Notes: generated by a model from the letters alone, not told the origin. DNA of 64,000 bases from Marinicella gelatinilytica (GCF_026410405.1 NZ_JAPMLN010000005.1:112759-176758), one strand, 5' to 3'. Numbered from the stretch's first letter, positions 37,753 to 47,295 are shown. A program made the numbers and translations.

Positions 37753-38163
37753 CTAAAAAACGGACAGCCAACCACGCATCCAGGCCGAAACCCAGGGCGC
37801 TAAAGCAGTGACCAAAAGCACAATCGGCCATATATTACCGCCCTTAAAGGTGTAGGCTTGTAAAATTTCCTTTAACGGGACACCCCGCAACAGGCCAAAT
37901 GAAAATTCGAACACCAGAGTAAGAAGCAACCAACCACAACCAACTCCGATCAACACACCACTGTTGTCGATATTTAACCAGGGTAAGGTCATATAAGTCA
38001 CAACAAGAATTAAAACAGAGAGCAACAGCCCGCTTACCATAAAACCTGTCCGTTTGCCGAATATGGGAACCAATGCAAACTCGCGTACGCCACCATTGAT
38101 AATGGCCAGCAGCGCAATAATAACCCAAACTGCTAAAGCTTTGACAACAGTGACAACTTCCAT
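37753..38163 (-). CDS. Small integral membrane protein, unknown
   Basis: A 136-residue protein with four predicted membrane helices (about 7-27, 42-62, 70-90 and 110-130). I do not recognise the family with certainty; 'FGKRTGFMVSGLLLSV' and 'FEFSFGLLRGVPLKEIL' could serve for a search. It stands alone between a MITE and a secreted beta-helix protein gene. Confidence 0.6.
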   Translation of the reverse strand: MEVVTVVKALAVWVIIALLAIINGGVREFALVPIFGKRTGFMVSGLLLSVLILVVTYMTLPWLNIDNSGVLIGVGCGWLLLTLVFEFSFGLLRGVPLKEILQAYTFKGGNIWPIVLLVTALAPWVSAWMRGWLSVF

Positions 38164-38206
38164 AGATTATTCCATACCAATGTTAATGACGATACCTTTT
38201 ATCAGA

Positions 38207-39853
38207 TCACGGCACCTCAAAACCATCCACAAATATCACATCCGATAACACCGTAAACGGATGGGCGCCCATATGCACAGCAGGTACATTCCAAAACGCA
38301 CCGTCACCGGCATCTACAGCCGGGCTGTTTTCTGAAAGATAAAAATCTGTGGTATTGATAAATTGTGGATCCACGCTGATAGACTGTAATTCCGTTTCGT
38401 TAAACTGGTTTTGAAAGGGAGCCAAAAAGTACGGTGTGCCGCTGTAAAAGTTTCCACCCCAATTGGGTCTGAGATGAATATCCGCATGGCTGTTATTAAA
38501 GTATAAATTATGATGTGAATTAAACTGATCGAGGTAATCATCCACCGTGGTTGTGGTGCCGCCACTTTGCAAATAAATACCGACTTCATTGTTTATAAAA
38601 ATATTATTCGCAATCACAGTGCCAAAGGTACCATCCCAGCCAATATTGACGGCTGATTGAACATTGTAGAAAACATTATTGTACAACCAGTTATTATCAT
38701 TATCCTCATCATAGGCCGGTAAGCGCAAACCCACTTCGGTGTTGGTCACAATATTACCGTATATTTGCCAATCACCGGCCGGTCGGTATTCAGCATCTGT
38801 TTCCTGACAACCATCGGTATTGGTAGAAGACCAGATGCAGCGAAAACTGCCCGGCTCAAAGGCGTTATAAACATCATGGATATAGTTATAACGAACAATC
38901 AAATTGGATGTGCCGCCTTTCGTGCCGACGGCTGAACGTCCCGGGATAGCATAAATTTCATTGTACTCAACCACATTGGGCGCACCCGGCTTAGTCACCA
39001 TAAAGCTCACACCCTTACTGTTTGAAACACCGCCCCAGTACACCGAATCAAATATACGGTTTCTGCGCACCACACTGCCTTCAGAGTCCCAGATACGCAC
39101 CGCATAAGAATTATCATTGCCATTAGAGATATGGCCAAACACATTGTCCTCCAGAGTCACAAAGTCGGCGCCTTCAAAGAACATCGGACTACTTTGGGTG
39201 TAATAAATTTCGAGGTTTCTCAAGGTAAAATAATCGCCATTACCGGCCACCCTCGGTAAACCCCGTTGCGATAGTTCATAAACTTCATTGTTGGGTATTT
39301 CACCGTCTTTCGGATACAGGTATATATAACAGCCACTATTATCCGCAAAACACTGAATGCCGTTAATATCTGCTTTGGTCCAGTGATTGGGCTCAAGCAA
39401 ATTGACCACATGATCATGATTACGGCCACTATCAAAATTAGTTTGGTGGTCAATCCGCTGATTGCCATTAAACATGCCTTTCGGATCGCTGTTCAATTGA
39501 TCCGCCGGAATGCGCCAGACATTGGCGTTATACGCTTGCCAGGTATCGGATCCAGTGCTGTAAGAGCCCAAAAGTACGACTGTTTCGCCGGCATGGCCTT
39601 GTAAGGTTAGATTCGGTGTGTTGATGTAACTCGGTCGATTGGTTTCCTCTATTAAACGATAAATACCGCCCCGTAAGGTTAATGTATCACCGGCACTGAC
39701 AGAATTCAGACCATAAGAAATAGTCCGCCATGGCTGACTAATGGTCCCGGGATTTGCATCATCACCCTGCGGGGAAATAAAATATTCTTCGGCCGGAACC
39801 GAAACAGACACAATCAAAAGACAAAGCACGGTGATTTTTTTCATAACATTCAA
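38207..39853 (-). CDS. Secreted right-handed parallel beta-helix protein
   Basis: A 548-residue exported protein. Signal peptide about 1-21 (ending VPAEE), DUF1565-like start 'YFISPQGDDANPGTISQPWRT', then many beta-helix turns ('NLTLQGHAGETVVLLG', 'YFTLRNLEIYYTQSS', 'VTLEDNVFGHISNG', 'NVVEYNEIY', 'NLIVRYNYIHDVYNAFE'). This architecture is found in polysaccharide lyases and other carbohydrate-active proteins. No catalytic residues can be assigned. The C-terminus ends 'VIFVDGFEVP', resembling a tail seen on secreted proteins of Marinicella/Xanthomonadales relatives, possibly a sorting tag (inference). Confidence 0.8.
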   Translation of the reverse strand: MNVMKKITVLCLLIVSVSVPAEEYFISPQGDDANPGTISQPWRTISYGLNSVSAGDTLTLRGGIYRLIEETNRPSYINTPNLTLQGHAGETVVLLGSYSTGSDTWQAYNANVWRIPADQLNSDPKGMFNGNQRIDHQTNFDSGRNHDHVVNLLEPNHWTKADINGIQCFADNSGCYIYLYPKDGEIPNNEVYELSQRGLPRVAGNGDYFTLRNLEIYYTQSSPMFFEGADFVTLEDNVFGHISNGNDNSYAVRIWDSEGSVVRRNRIFDSVYWGGVSNSKGVSFMVTKPGAPNVVEYNEIYAIPGRSAVGTKGGTSNLIVRYNYIHDVYNAFEPGSFRCIWSSTNTDGCQETDAEYRPAGDWQIYGNIVTNTEVGLRLPAYDEDNDNNWLYNNVFYNVQSAVNIGWDGTFGTVIANNIFINNEVGIYLQSGGTTTTVDDYLDQFNSHHNLYFNNSHADIHLRPNWGGNFYSGTPYFLAPFQNQFNETELQSISVDPQFINTTDFYLSENSPAVDAGDGAFWNVPAVHMGAHPFTVLSDVIFVDGFEVP

Positions 39854-40025
39854 CCTTCAGGGTAAAACCCCAATCTAATTGAAGTATAGCACCCGACTTG
39901 TGACCCGCCTCACAAATTATTAATGTGCTCAATGTCATTGATTTCATGGCTTGGTCACGTGCTTGGTGAACTTTTTGGATGAATTCAAATAAACTCAGCT
40001 GGCAGTCTTAATATTTTAATTCAAT

Positions 40026-40649
40026 CTACTTTTGATAATCCTTGTACTCTTGTTGCTTGATGATTTCTTTAATTTCTATTAGGTTTTGAGGCACCGGGCG
40101 ACGATTGCTATCAAAACTCTGACCATAAATATACTCTAAATTATCATGATGGTTGTATATTTGACTATTATCTGTCAGATAATAAACTGTATTCCCTCCC
40201 TGAACGGAAACATAAAACACACCACCTTTATCTTTTTTTAATAACATGAATACGCGATCACCCACTTCGAGCTCATAACCGGTGCTCAATCTTCTACAAT
40301 AGCCCTCATCATCACATCCACCACCGGCTTCAATTTGAATAACATCGATGGCCACACCACCTTTTAATATCTCATCAACATGTAATTCATAATCCGTAAA
40401 GAATGCATCGTATTCAACCGTTTCTTTAATATAGGATTCACCCGTAATTGGATTCTGTTCAAATATTAAACCCGTGGATTTCTTCTCACTGCACTTTTTA
40501 TCAATAATTGTACCGCTAACAACCAATTCTGCGTCTGCCAACAACTGTTCAAATGGCACAAAGACAAAACTTGCGTGGGCTGAACAATGTATCAGAAATA
40601 AACCATAACAAAAAAAGAAGTATTTAAATTTAAGATTCATCAATTTCAT
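40026..40649 (-). CDS. Secreted protein of unknown function
   Basis: A 207-residue product with a signal peptide (about 1-27, ending CSAHA) and a mainly beta mature domain. It begins 'FVFVPFEQLLADAELVVSGTI', which resembles small beta-barrel domains of secreted 'unknown' proteins, and has a Cys pair in 'GGGCDDEGYC'. I do not recognise a family. It stands alone between two larger genes with about 20 bases to the YcaO gene, so it could be cotranscribed after it. Confidence 0.6.
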   Translation of the reverse strand: MKLMNLKFKYFFFCYGLFLIHCSAHASFVFVPFEQLLADAELVVSGTIIDKKCSEKKSTGLIFEQNPITGESYIKETVEYDAFFTDYELHVDEILKGGVAIDVIQIEAGGGCDDEGYCRRLSTGYELEVGDRVFMLLKKDKGGVFYVSVQGGNTVYYLTDNSQIYNHHDNLEYIYGQSFDSNRRPVPQNLIEIKEIIKQQEYKDYQK

Positions 40650-40670
40650 TTAAATATGTAGCTTTTGGCA

Positions 40671-42860
40671 TCAATTACTTAGATTAATTTTAGCACGCGC
40701 CCGGTGCACTTTTTGAATAAACTCGATTAAATTCAAATGCCGGTCTAAGCCTTCTAATTGCATACTGGTTTCGGTTAAACCATGAAAGCGGACTTCACCG
40801 GTCACGGATGCGACCACTGCTTCAGCCGTTTCGTTTCCAAACATACGTTTAAGATTATCCATATAATGCGCAATCTGCATTGAATCGTCAAAGGTGATTT
40901 CCAGCACTGCTTCCATGGCCAGATAGAACAGCTCCCGCTCAACGGTGTTATCATTGTATTGCAAGAAAGCCTGCACCAAATCAAGGGCTTCTTCATAGTC
41001 CTTTAAAACCAGATAAATCAGTATTTTAAGCTCTAAAATGGTGAGTTGTCCCCACACCGTATTTTCATCAAACTCAATACCAATCAGGGTTTTAATGTCC
41101 ATGTAATTATCGAGCTGACTGTCTTCTAAACGGGTTACCAGATCATGCAGTTCCTTGTCATTTAAACGATGGATATTGAGAATGTCTTCTCGGTAATCCA
41201 GTGCCATATTGGTGTTATCCCAAACCAAATCCTCCACCGGATAAATTTCCGAATAACCCGGCACCAATACCCGACATACCGGAGAGCCCAGCTCATCAAA
41301 TACCGCCATATAGACTTCTAAGCCCATGTCTTCGAATAAGCCCATCAGAAAATCGCTTTCGGCTGCGGTGCTATCTGCAAAATCCCATTCACAGAATTCA
41401 TAATCAGACTGATGACTAAAAAAGCGCCAGGAGACAACACCGGTTGAATCAATAAAATGATCCACCGAGTTTTCCGGCTCAGTCACTGCCAGACTGTTAA
41501 AAGTCGGCCGTGGCATATCATCTAAACCCTGAAAACTACGGCCTTGTAACAACTCAGTCAGGGTGCGTTCCAAAGCCACTTCAAAACTCGGGTGGGCGCC
41601 AAAACAGGCATAGGCACCACCGGTTTTCGGGTTCATCAGCGTGACATTCATCACCGGGAATTGTCCGCCCAAAGACGCGTCTTTGACCACCACTGGAAAA
41701 CCCTGCTCTGCCAGGGCTTCAATACCCGCCACAATGTTCGGGTATTTCGCCAAAACCGCTTCTGGAACATCCGGTAAGGCAATTTCTTCCTGAATAATTT
41801 TCTTTTTGACCGCCCGCTCGATGATTTCCGATAAAGCCTGAACTTTGGCTTCAGCTAAGGTGTTGCCCGAACTCATGCCATTACTGACATACAGGTTTTC
41901 AATAAGATTGGACGGGAAATAAACCGTCTCACCGTCCGAAAGCCGCTGATAAGGAATACAACAAATGCCGCGATCAACCCGCCCTGAATTGGTGTCAATT
42001 AAATGCGAGCCGCGCAATTCACCTTCTGGGTTATAAATCGCCAAGCAATAGTCATCGAGTATACCGGCCGGTAACGCATCATCCGCTGCCAGTGGAAACC
42101 ATTTCTCATTCGGGTAATGCACAAACTCACTGTTGGCAATGGCTTCACCAAAAAAATAATCATTGTAGAAAAAACCACAATTCATGCGCTCCACAAACTC
42201 ACCCAATGCCGAGCACAAAGCACTTTCTTTGGTCGAACCTTTACCATTGGTAAAACACAAGGGTGATGCGGCATCCCGTAAATGCAGTGACCAGACATTG
42301 GGCACTAAATTGCGCCAGGAACCAATTTCGATTTTAATACCCAAATCAGCAATTAACGACGTTATATTGGCAATGGTCTGCTCCAGCGGCAAATCCTTGC
42401 CCTCGATAAATGTTTGTGAACCTTGATCGACATCCGCCATCAACAAAGCCCCACTTTCGGCATCCAGATTCTCGACAATCTCGACTTGAAACTCAGGGCC
42501 GGTTTGCACCACTTTTTTTACCGTACAGCGATCAATGGACCGTAAAATCCCGCGCCGATCTTTTTCCGAAATATCTTCAGGTAATTCCACCTGAATTTTA
42601 AAAATCTGGTTATAGCGGTCTTCGGGATCAACGATATTATTCTGTGACAAACGGATATGCTCCGTCGGGATATTGCGACTGTTGCAATATATCCGCACAA
42701 AATAAGCCGCACACAATGCTGACGAAGCTAAAAAGTAATCAAACGGACCCGGTGCCGAACCATCGCCCTTATAACGAATCGGCTGATCCGTAATAACCTT
42801 AAAATCATCAAACAGCGCTTCTTGTCTGAGGTTGTCGAGAAAATTAACTTTGATTTCCAT
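40671..42860 (-). CDS. OsmC-YcaO fusion protein
   Basis: A 729-residue protein. Residues about 1-130 form an OsmC-like domain ('GDGSAPGPFDYFLASSALCA'), and about 150-600 a YcaO ATP-dependent cyclodehydratase-type domain ('ESALCSALGEFVERMNCGFF', 'GMSSGNTLAEAKVQALSEIIERA', 'ALERTLTELLQGR'). The C-terminal part (about 610-700) is helical and TPR-like, as in E. coli YcaO. E. coli YcaO, which lacks the OsmC part, helps RimO methylthiolate ribosomal protein S12. No RiPP precursor or dehydrogenase gene lies nearby, so a housekeeping modification role is more likely than a peptide natural product. The OsmC Cys pair is partly changed (only Cys50 obvious). Confidence 0.9.
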   Translation of the reverse strand: MEIKVNFLDNLRQEALFDDFKVITDQPIRYKGDGSAPGPFDYFLASSALCAAYFVRIYCNSRNIPTEHIRLSQNNIVDPEDRYNQIFKIQVELPEDISEKDRRGILRSIDRCTVKKVVQTGPEFQVEIVENLDAESGALLMADVDQGSQTFIEGKDLPLEQTIANITSLIADLGIKIEIGSWRNLVPNVWSLHLRDAASPLCFTNGKGSTKESALCSALGEFVERMNCGFFYNDYFFGEAIANSEFVHYPNEKWFPLAADDALPAGILDDYCLAIYNPEGELRGSHLIDTNSGRVDRGICCIPYQRLSDGETVYFPSNLIENLYVSNGMSSGNTLAEAKVQALSEIIERAVKKKIIQEEIALPDVPEAVLAKYPNIVAGIEALAEQGFPVVVKDASLGGQFPVMNVTLMNPKTGGAYACFGAHPSFEVALERTLTELLQGRSFQGLDDMPRPTFNSLAVTEPENSVDHFIDSTGVVSWRFFSHQSDYEFCEWDFADSTAAESDFLMGLFEDMGLEVYMAVFDELGSPVCRVLVPGYSEIYPVEDLVWDNTNMALDYREDILNIHRLNDKELHDLVTRLEDSQLDNYMDIKTLIGIEFDENTVWGQLTILELKILIYLVLKDYEEALDLVQAFLQYNDNTVERELFYLAMEAVLEITFDDSMQIAHYMDNLKRMFGNETAEAVVASVTGEVRFHGLTETSMQLEGLDRHLNLIEFIQKVHRARAKINLSN

Positions 42861-42969
42861 GGCGGTTCATCCAATGCGGTCAATAAATCACCGCATTATA
42901 ACCTGTGATAAAAAATGATACTCTAAAGCGTAAAATCTGTTTTTATTTTTAAATGACGATAAACTGAAA

Positions 42970-43085
42970 GAACACACCCCTGCACCCCTCTCATGAGGGG
43001 AATTAGCTTCCTCTTTTGATTAGTATCTTTAACAAAAACTGACCGATTCACCTCCCCTCTTGAGAGGGGATTGAGGGCTGTGTTC
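42970..43085. repeat. Palindromic MITE-like repeat (GAACACACCCC family)
   Basis: About 116 bp bounded by inverted arms (GAACACACCCCTGCACCCCT at 42970 and its counterpart ending 43085). Each arm also contains its own hairpin (CCCCTCTCATGAGGGG; CCCCTCTTGAGAGGGG). No ORF. The same motif style is common in many genomes as a small nonautonomous element. Confidence 0.7.
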
Positions 43086-43117
43086 ACTAATTTATTGAGT
43101 TTATAATGTTTCGCAAC

Positions 43118-44224
43118 TCAAAACTCAAATGTCTCAATAGCATGAGGTTTCAATTCATTGAGGTATTCATCCAGGCTAACCATATTAATACAAGGCTGCA
43201 CACCAGGCTTTAACCCTCCGTCCAATATTTTCTCCGCCATAACAATCGCCGGAACACAGGGGATCTGTGGACCATCGTTGTTTTTAGCAACGATAAACCA
43301 GGTTTTATGGATGCTTTGATTCTTGTTGTTGACCGCAGTAATCTCAACATGCATACCGCCGTCTTCAGTGCCTAAAAAATCAAACCCGCGACTAAGCTTT
43401 AACCAAAAGCCCGCGTGTTGTTCTAATTTCAAAGGCACACCCAATCGCACCAGCCAGGAACACAGCCAAATACCGCTATGCAGCAGTTTACTTTCCATAC
43501 CGGCTGAAAACTGTAATTTCTTAATGGCAAAATAATCCGGCAATAAATCCAAATCAGCGACTTCGCAATTCCCCATCAAGCGATTCCTGATGCCCGGATA
43601 TTTTTGCAAATAGGTATGCTGCCAGCCGTATGGCTTATTGGGCGCACCGCGCCAGGGCGTTAATGGCTTGCCAATATACGATAACACCGCTTGACTGGTG
43701 GCCAGACCACGGTCTGTTTTTTGACCCGGTGAAATGCCCATTTTGACGGATTGGAATAATTTAATGTCATGCTCTTGTTGAAAGTGTTTTAAAACAGCAG
43801 ACGATAAAGTTGGCACCGTGCTGGCGGCTGTAATGACGATCACATGCTTGGATTTTGCCAGCGCATCTAGCTTTAACATGTCTTGCACATAATCGCGGCC
43901 ATCGGCCAGGTCAATATAATGAACACCGGCCTTAATAACCGTCTCAGCGATTAACGTGTCTTGACCCTGAAAAGGCCCACAAGTGTGAATAAGCAACGAA
44001 GGTTTTAAGTGATTTATTTGCTCATATAATTCAGTAAACACATCAAAGCACGCCACCTCTATCAGTGCATCGGCTTTGTCGCTGAGAATCTCAGCTTTGA
44101 GTTTTTCGGCTTTTTCCTTATTGCGGCCATTGATAATGACATGAAAGCCTTTTCGGCACAAAGCCCGGCTAATGCGACTACCGAAGGTGCCATAGCCACC
44201 CAGTACCAGAATCTTAGCCGTCAT
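43118..44224 (-). CDS. Saccharopine-dehydrogenase-like oxidoreductase
   Basis: A 368-residue protein with an N-terminal Rossmann motif (LGGYGTFGSRISRALCRKG) and the saccharopine-dehydrogenase-type split ('LLIHTCGPFQGQDTLIAETVIKAG', 'YIDLADGRDYV'). The C-terminal domain carries segments such as 'GTEDGGMHVEITAVNNK'. Members of this group reduce or oxidise varied substrates; none can be named. The start at 44224 is favoured over 44251 because the Rossmann fold begins there. Overlaps the DUF4166 gene by 11 bases; the pairing of these two families is common. Confidence 0.8.
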   Translation of the reverse strand: MTAKILVLGGYGTFGSRISRALCRKGFHVIINGRNKEKAEKLKAEILSDKADALIEVACFDVFTELYEQINHLKPSLLIHTCGPFQGQDTLIAETVIKAGVHYIDLADGRDYVQDMLKLDALAKSKHVIVITAASTVPTLSSAVLKHFQQEHDIKLFQSVKMGISPGQKTDRGLATSQAVLSYIGKPLTPWRGAPNKPYGWQHTYLQKYPGIRNRLMGNCEVADLDLLPDYFAIKKLQFSAGMESKLLHSGIWLCSWLVRLGVPLKLEQHAGFWLKLSRGFDFLGTEDGGMHVEITAVNNKNQSIHKTWFIVAKNNDGPQIPCVPAIVMAEKILDGGLKPGVQPCINMVSLDEYLNELKPHAIETFEF

Positions 44225-44840
44225 TGGCTTGTTCCTGATTGCTGACTTCACGAAAAATGCCGGTTTGATAAAAGGTCCGCTTTAACACCGGGTGATCCAT
44301 GGTAATCGAAAATCTAAAATCTCCGTGACCCAAGTCCTGATGAATCACATGCGTTTCACCCGGGCTCAACCAATGCGGTAAAGGCAGATACCAACGAATG
44401 AATTTCCAAAAATATCGAGTACTCTTAAAATGCAGCTGACCCTGTTCGGCATACACATTTAAAAACATGCCAAAACCACCGCCAACCATCTCCATCATTT
44501 TACCGCGGTCATCTTTTTTGGTGGAGGTTACACTAAACGGCGCTTTGCCCGGAAAGTAATAGGTTCTTTTCCAGTTAACACCGGACTTATTTGCAGAACT
44601 GGTTAGCCGCACTGACATCTTGATATCGGTGCCTTGATATGGACTTAACGGGTTGCCAATCACTTTGGTCAAAAAAGCAAACAACTGCCCCGCTTTTGAA
44701 CACTCTACCCGCTCCATCACACCTTCATAGAGAATCGGATTATCTTCTGTAGGCAAACGATTAAAGCGCTTTTGAACATTCGGGTGCAAGCAGTGCCAAT
44801 CTCGACCCAAACTCCATTTAATGGTGTTATGTTTTTGCAC
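44214..44840 (-). CDS. DUF4166 domain protein
   Basis: A 208-residue protein read from a GTG start at 44840. It begins 'RDWHCLHPNVQKRFNRLPTEDNP' and has 'GKMMEMVGGGFGMFLNVY' and 'RWYLPLPHWLSPGETHVIHQD', all characteristic of DUF4166, which is often fused or adjacent to saccharopine-dehydrogenase-like domains. Function unknown. Cotranscribed with the downstream dehydrogenase gene. Confidence 0.8.
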   Translation of the reverse strand: MQKHNTIKWSLGRDWHCLHPNVQKRFNRLPTEDNPILYEGVMERVECSKAGQLFAFLTKVIGNPLSPYQGTDIKMSVRLTSSANKSGVNWKRTYYFPGKAPFSVTSTKKDDRGKMMEMVGGGFGMFLNVYAEQGQLHFKSTRYFWKFIRWYLPLPHWLSPGETHVIHQDLGHGDFRFSITMDHPVLKRTFYQTGIFREVSNQEQANDG

Positions 44841-44995
44841 TAAATACCCCTAAATTAGACCACGTATATTATCACATTACTTTATGTTTAACTTTTAACA
44901 CAACTCAAGCACCTTCGTTTAAATATACAAATCTACTCAAAAATACTATAATGGCTTTATAGTTTATGAAATTACCAATTAAATAAAATATCTTT

Positions 44996-45239
44996 ATGGC
45001 AACAGTTGACAAAATAAGAAACGAGCTGATTGATAAAACCCTAACCATAAAAAAACAAGGATCTTTTGGCGGCACTTGATAATCTGATCTCATCAAGCGC
45101 GACACATAATGAGATATTGAAGTTAAGCTCGGAACAAATAGAAATGCTCAAAATGAGCGAATCAGATATTAAAAAAGGACGACTAATATCTCAAGAAGCC
45201 ATGGACAAACGAAACCTTGAATGGTTAAACGGACTGTAA
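44996..45239 (+). pseudogene. Frameshifted antitoxin of a RelE/ParE-type toxin-antitoxin pair
   Basis: The frame from ATG at 44996 (MATVDKIRNELIDKTLTIKK) stops early, but the next frame continues as 'DLLAALDNLISSSATHNEIL ...' to 'RNLEWLNGL' and TAA at 45237. Removing one A from the A7 run at about 45049-45055 restores a single open frame of about 80 residues ('TIKNKDLLAALDNLISSS'). This matches a small helical antitoxin family I have seen next to RelE/ParE toxins. The broken toxin follows after one base. Confidence 0.65.
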
Positions 45240-45240
45240 A

Positions 45241-45533
45241 ATGAACCAGAACCGCTAATATCCAACTAGTTGGCCTACTTGAATATTGGGTCAAGCGTAA
45301 TAAGTCAAATACTTACTCAAAAAAAACTCATTGAAACCGTTTCGAAAAAAACCAACCAAATCGCTGAATCACCTTTCATTTACAAAAGAGCGAATTTTAA
45401 AGACACCCGGGTTGCATCGTTGGAAAATTTCAGTATTTTCTACAAAGTATCTGATAAAGAGATTTTAATCACTGCTTTCTGGGACAATCGCCAAGACCCT
45501 AATAATTTATTAGAAATCTTACAAAATAAATGA
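45241..45533 (+). pseudogene. Frameshifted RelE/ParE-family toxin
   Basis: The 5' part reads in one frame as 'TANIQLVGLLEYWVKRNKSN' plus TYS, and the rest in another as 'KKLIETVSKKTNQIAESPFI', 'YKRANFKDTRVASLENFSIF' and 'YKVSDKEILITAFWDNRQDP'. This is the usual RelE/ParE order (YW..N.S..YS.KL ... IFY ... WDNRQ). The frames join at the A8 run (45319-45326), where seven A would keep it open. A further extra base lies just after the ATG at 45241. As written, no functional toxin can be made. Confidence 0.65.
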
Positions 45534-45677
45534 AAACATTCAACTGCAAAAAGCATAAATAAAATTGACCCTTCAATTCAGATCCCCAATGAGAGGTTAA
45601 CCCAATAAACTTAGCAAGGCTACAACGATTGCAATATTCATTGAACATGGCTTCACTAAACGCCATGATTAAAAAAT

Positions 45678-46016
45678 CTACAGCTCTACAGCGCCATTAA
45701 AGATCCGAACAGGGACATCAGCAATCTTCTCCCGAGCGAGACCAATATTAATGGCAGTTTTCTGCTTTAATGTATTGGGTTTTGTTTTGTAGTGAGTAAC
45801 ACAACCACAGTTGGCACAGCGCATAAATTCCAATTCTTTATCACCCCAGGAATACGAATCGATGCCGTCTGCACCAATAGTAATCAGCGGCTCATTAGGT
45901 GGGTAATAGCCCCATAAACTCATATAGCGACTGCAAATTGAACAGTTACATTGTGTCACTTCAGTTGGTTTGTCAACATCAATAACAACATTGCCACAGT
46001 GACAGCTTATTTTCAT
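45678..46016 (-). CDS. GFA-family zinc protein (glutathione-dependent formaldehyde-activating-like)
   Basis: A 112-residue protein with the Mss4-like zinc fold: SCHCGNV, 'CNCSICSRY' and 'RCANCGCVTHYK' supply the Cys ligands. The family includes enzymes proposed to speed up S-hydroxymethylglutathione formation, but most small members are uncharacterised. Alternative start at 46019 (MMK). Stands alone. Confidence 0.85.
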   Translation of the reverse strand: MKISCHCGNVVIDVDKPTEVTQCNCSICSRYMSLWGYYPPNEPLITIGADGIDSYSWGDKELEFMRCANCGCVTHYKTKPNTLKQKTAINIGLAREKIADVPVRIFNGAVEL

Positions 46017-46271
46017 CACTTATTCTCGCATTGAAAGAAATTTACAATCCTATTTAAGCACGATTGTTGTCATAAATTATCATTATCAGTAAATATTCCT
46101 TAATCACTCAACTCGATTTACTTAAACTTCACAAGCAAAAGCTTATAATGATAAATAACAAAACTGTCCTTTCTATTATTTAAAACCATACAGAAGGTTT
46201 GTCACGTTCCGTGGATAATATTTAGGGCTGTTATCTTTAATTCAAAAATAATAATGCGTAAAGGAGAAACC

Positions 46272-47273
46272 ATGCAAACCACAAAAACAATTAATTTAAA
46301 AAGCAGACCGGTTGGCAAGCCGACCTTATCAGACTTTGAATTCACCACCTCAGAAGTGCTTAAATTAAAAGATGGCGAGGTTTTATTGAGCACCCGCTAT
46401 GTTTCGGTCGATCCCTATTTAAGAGGTCGCATGAGTGATGCACCTTCTTATATTGAACCTTTTCAAGTCGGGAAACCCATGGCGTCAGGAATCATTGCAG
46501 AGGTCATCGAATCTAAACATAATGATTTTAAAGCCGGTGATTTTGTCTCCGGTATGATGCCCTGGAAAGAAACTCAGGTTTTAAAAACCGACGGTCTGAT
46601 AAAAGTTGATCCTGATAAGGCACCCCTATCTGCCTATTTGGGCATTTTAGGCATGACCGGTTTAACCGCTTATTTTGGTCTCACTGATATTGGCAAACCG
46701 AAAAAAGGTGAAACCCTGCTGATTTCCGGTGCAGCCGGTGCTGTTGGCAGTGTTGTCGGCCAAATCGGTAAAATACTGGGCTTACGGGTGGTTGGTATTG
46801 CCGGCAGCGATGAGAAAATCGAGATGCTGACATCAGATTTTGGTTTTGATGCCGGTATTAACTATAACACCACCGACAACATGGTGAAAGCCATTGGTCA
46901 AGCCTGTCCCGACGGTGTCGATGTCTATTTTGATAATGTCGGCGGTGAAATTTCTGACGCCGTGTTATTTAACATCAACAAGTTCTCCAGAACCATTAAC
47001 TGCGGTGCCATTGCGGTTTATAACAACACCGAAGCCCCGAAAGGCATCAGTCCGCAACCCTTCTTGGTCAAAAACAGTGCTTCCATGCAAGGTTTTATTA
47101 TTTTCGACTATGTTGAGCGCCACCCTGAAGGCATAAAACAACTGGCCGAATGGCTACAACAAGATAAACTCAAATACACCGAAACCATCCGCGAAGGTTT
47201 CGATAACATTCCCCAGGCTTTTATGGATCTTTTTGAAGGTAAAAATAAAGGCAAAATGGTGGTGAAAGTTTAG
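46272..47273 (+). CDS. NADP-dependent MDR-family oxidoreductase
   Basis: A 333-residue medium-chain reductase of the leukotriene B4 12-hydroxydehydrogenase / curcumin-reductase group: 'VSVDPYLRGRMSD' near the N-terminus, 'SGAAGAVGSVVGQIGKILG' NADP-binding motif, 'GVDVYFDNVGGEISDAVL' and 'RTINCGAIAVYN'. No zinc ligands, as expected for this group. The start at 46272 has AAGGAG at 46261, eight bases upstream. Reduces alkenals, alkenones or quinones; the exact substrate is unknown. Confidence 0.9.
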   Translation: MQTTKTINLKSRPVGKPTLSDFEFTTSEVLKLKDGEVLLSTRYVSVDPYLRGRMSDAPSYIEPFQVGKPMASGIIAEVIESKHNDFKAGDFVSGMMPWKETQVLKTDGLIKVDPDKAPLSAYLGILGMTGLTAYFGLTDIGKPKKGETLLISGAAGAVGSVVGQIGKILGLRVVGIAGSDEKIEMLTSDFGFDAGINYNTTDNMVKAIGQACPDGVDVYFDNVGGEISDAVLFNINKFSRTINCGAIAVYNNTEAPKGISPQPFLVKNSASMQGFIIFDYVERHPEGIKQLAEWLQQDKLKYTETIREGFDNIPQAFMDLFEGKNKGKMVVKV

Positions 47274-47295
47274 ACCAATCATAGGCAAACATCAT

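Noticed and set aside
40671..42860. A RiPP natural-product cluster around the YcaO gene.
   Set aside because: No precursor peptide, dehydrogenase or transporter gene nearby, and the protein has the E. coli YcaO-type C-terminal domain.
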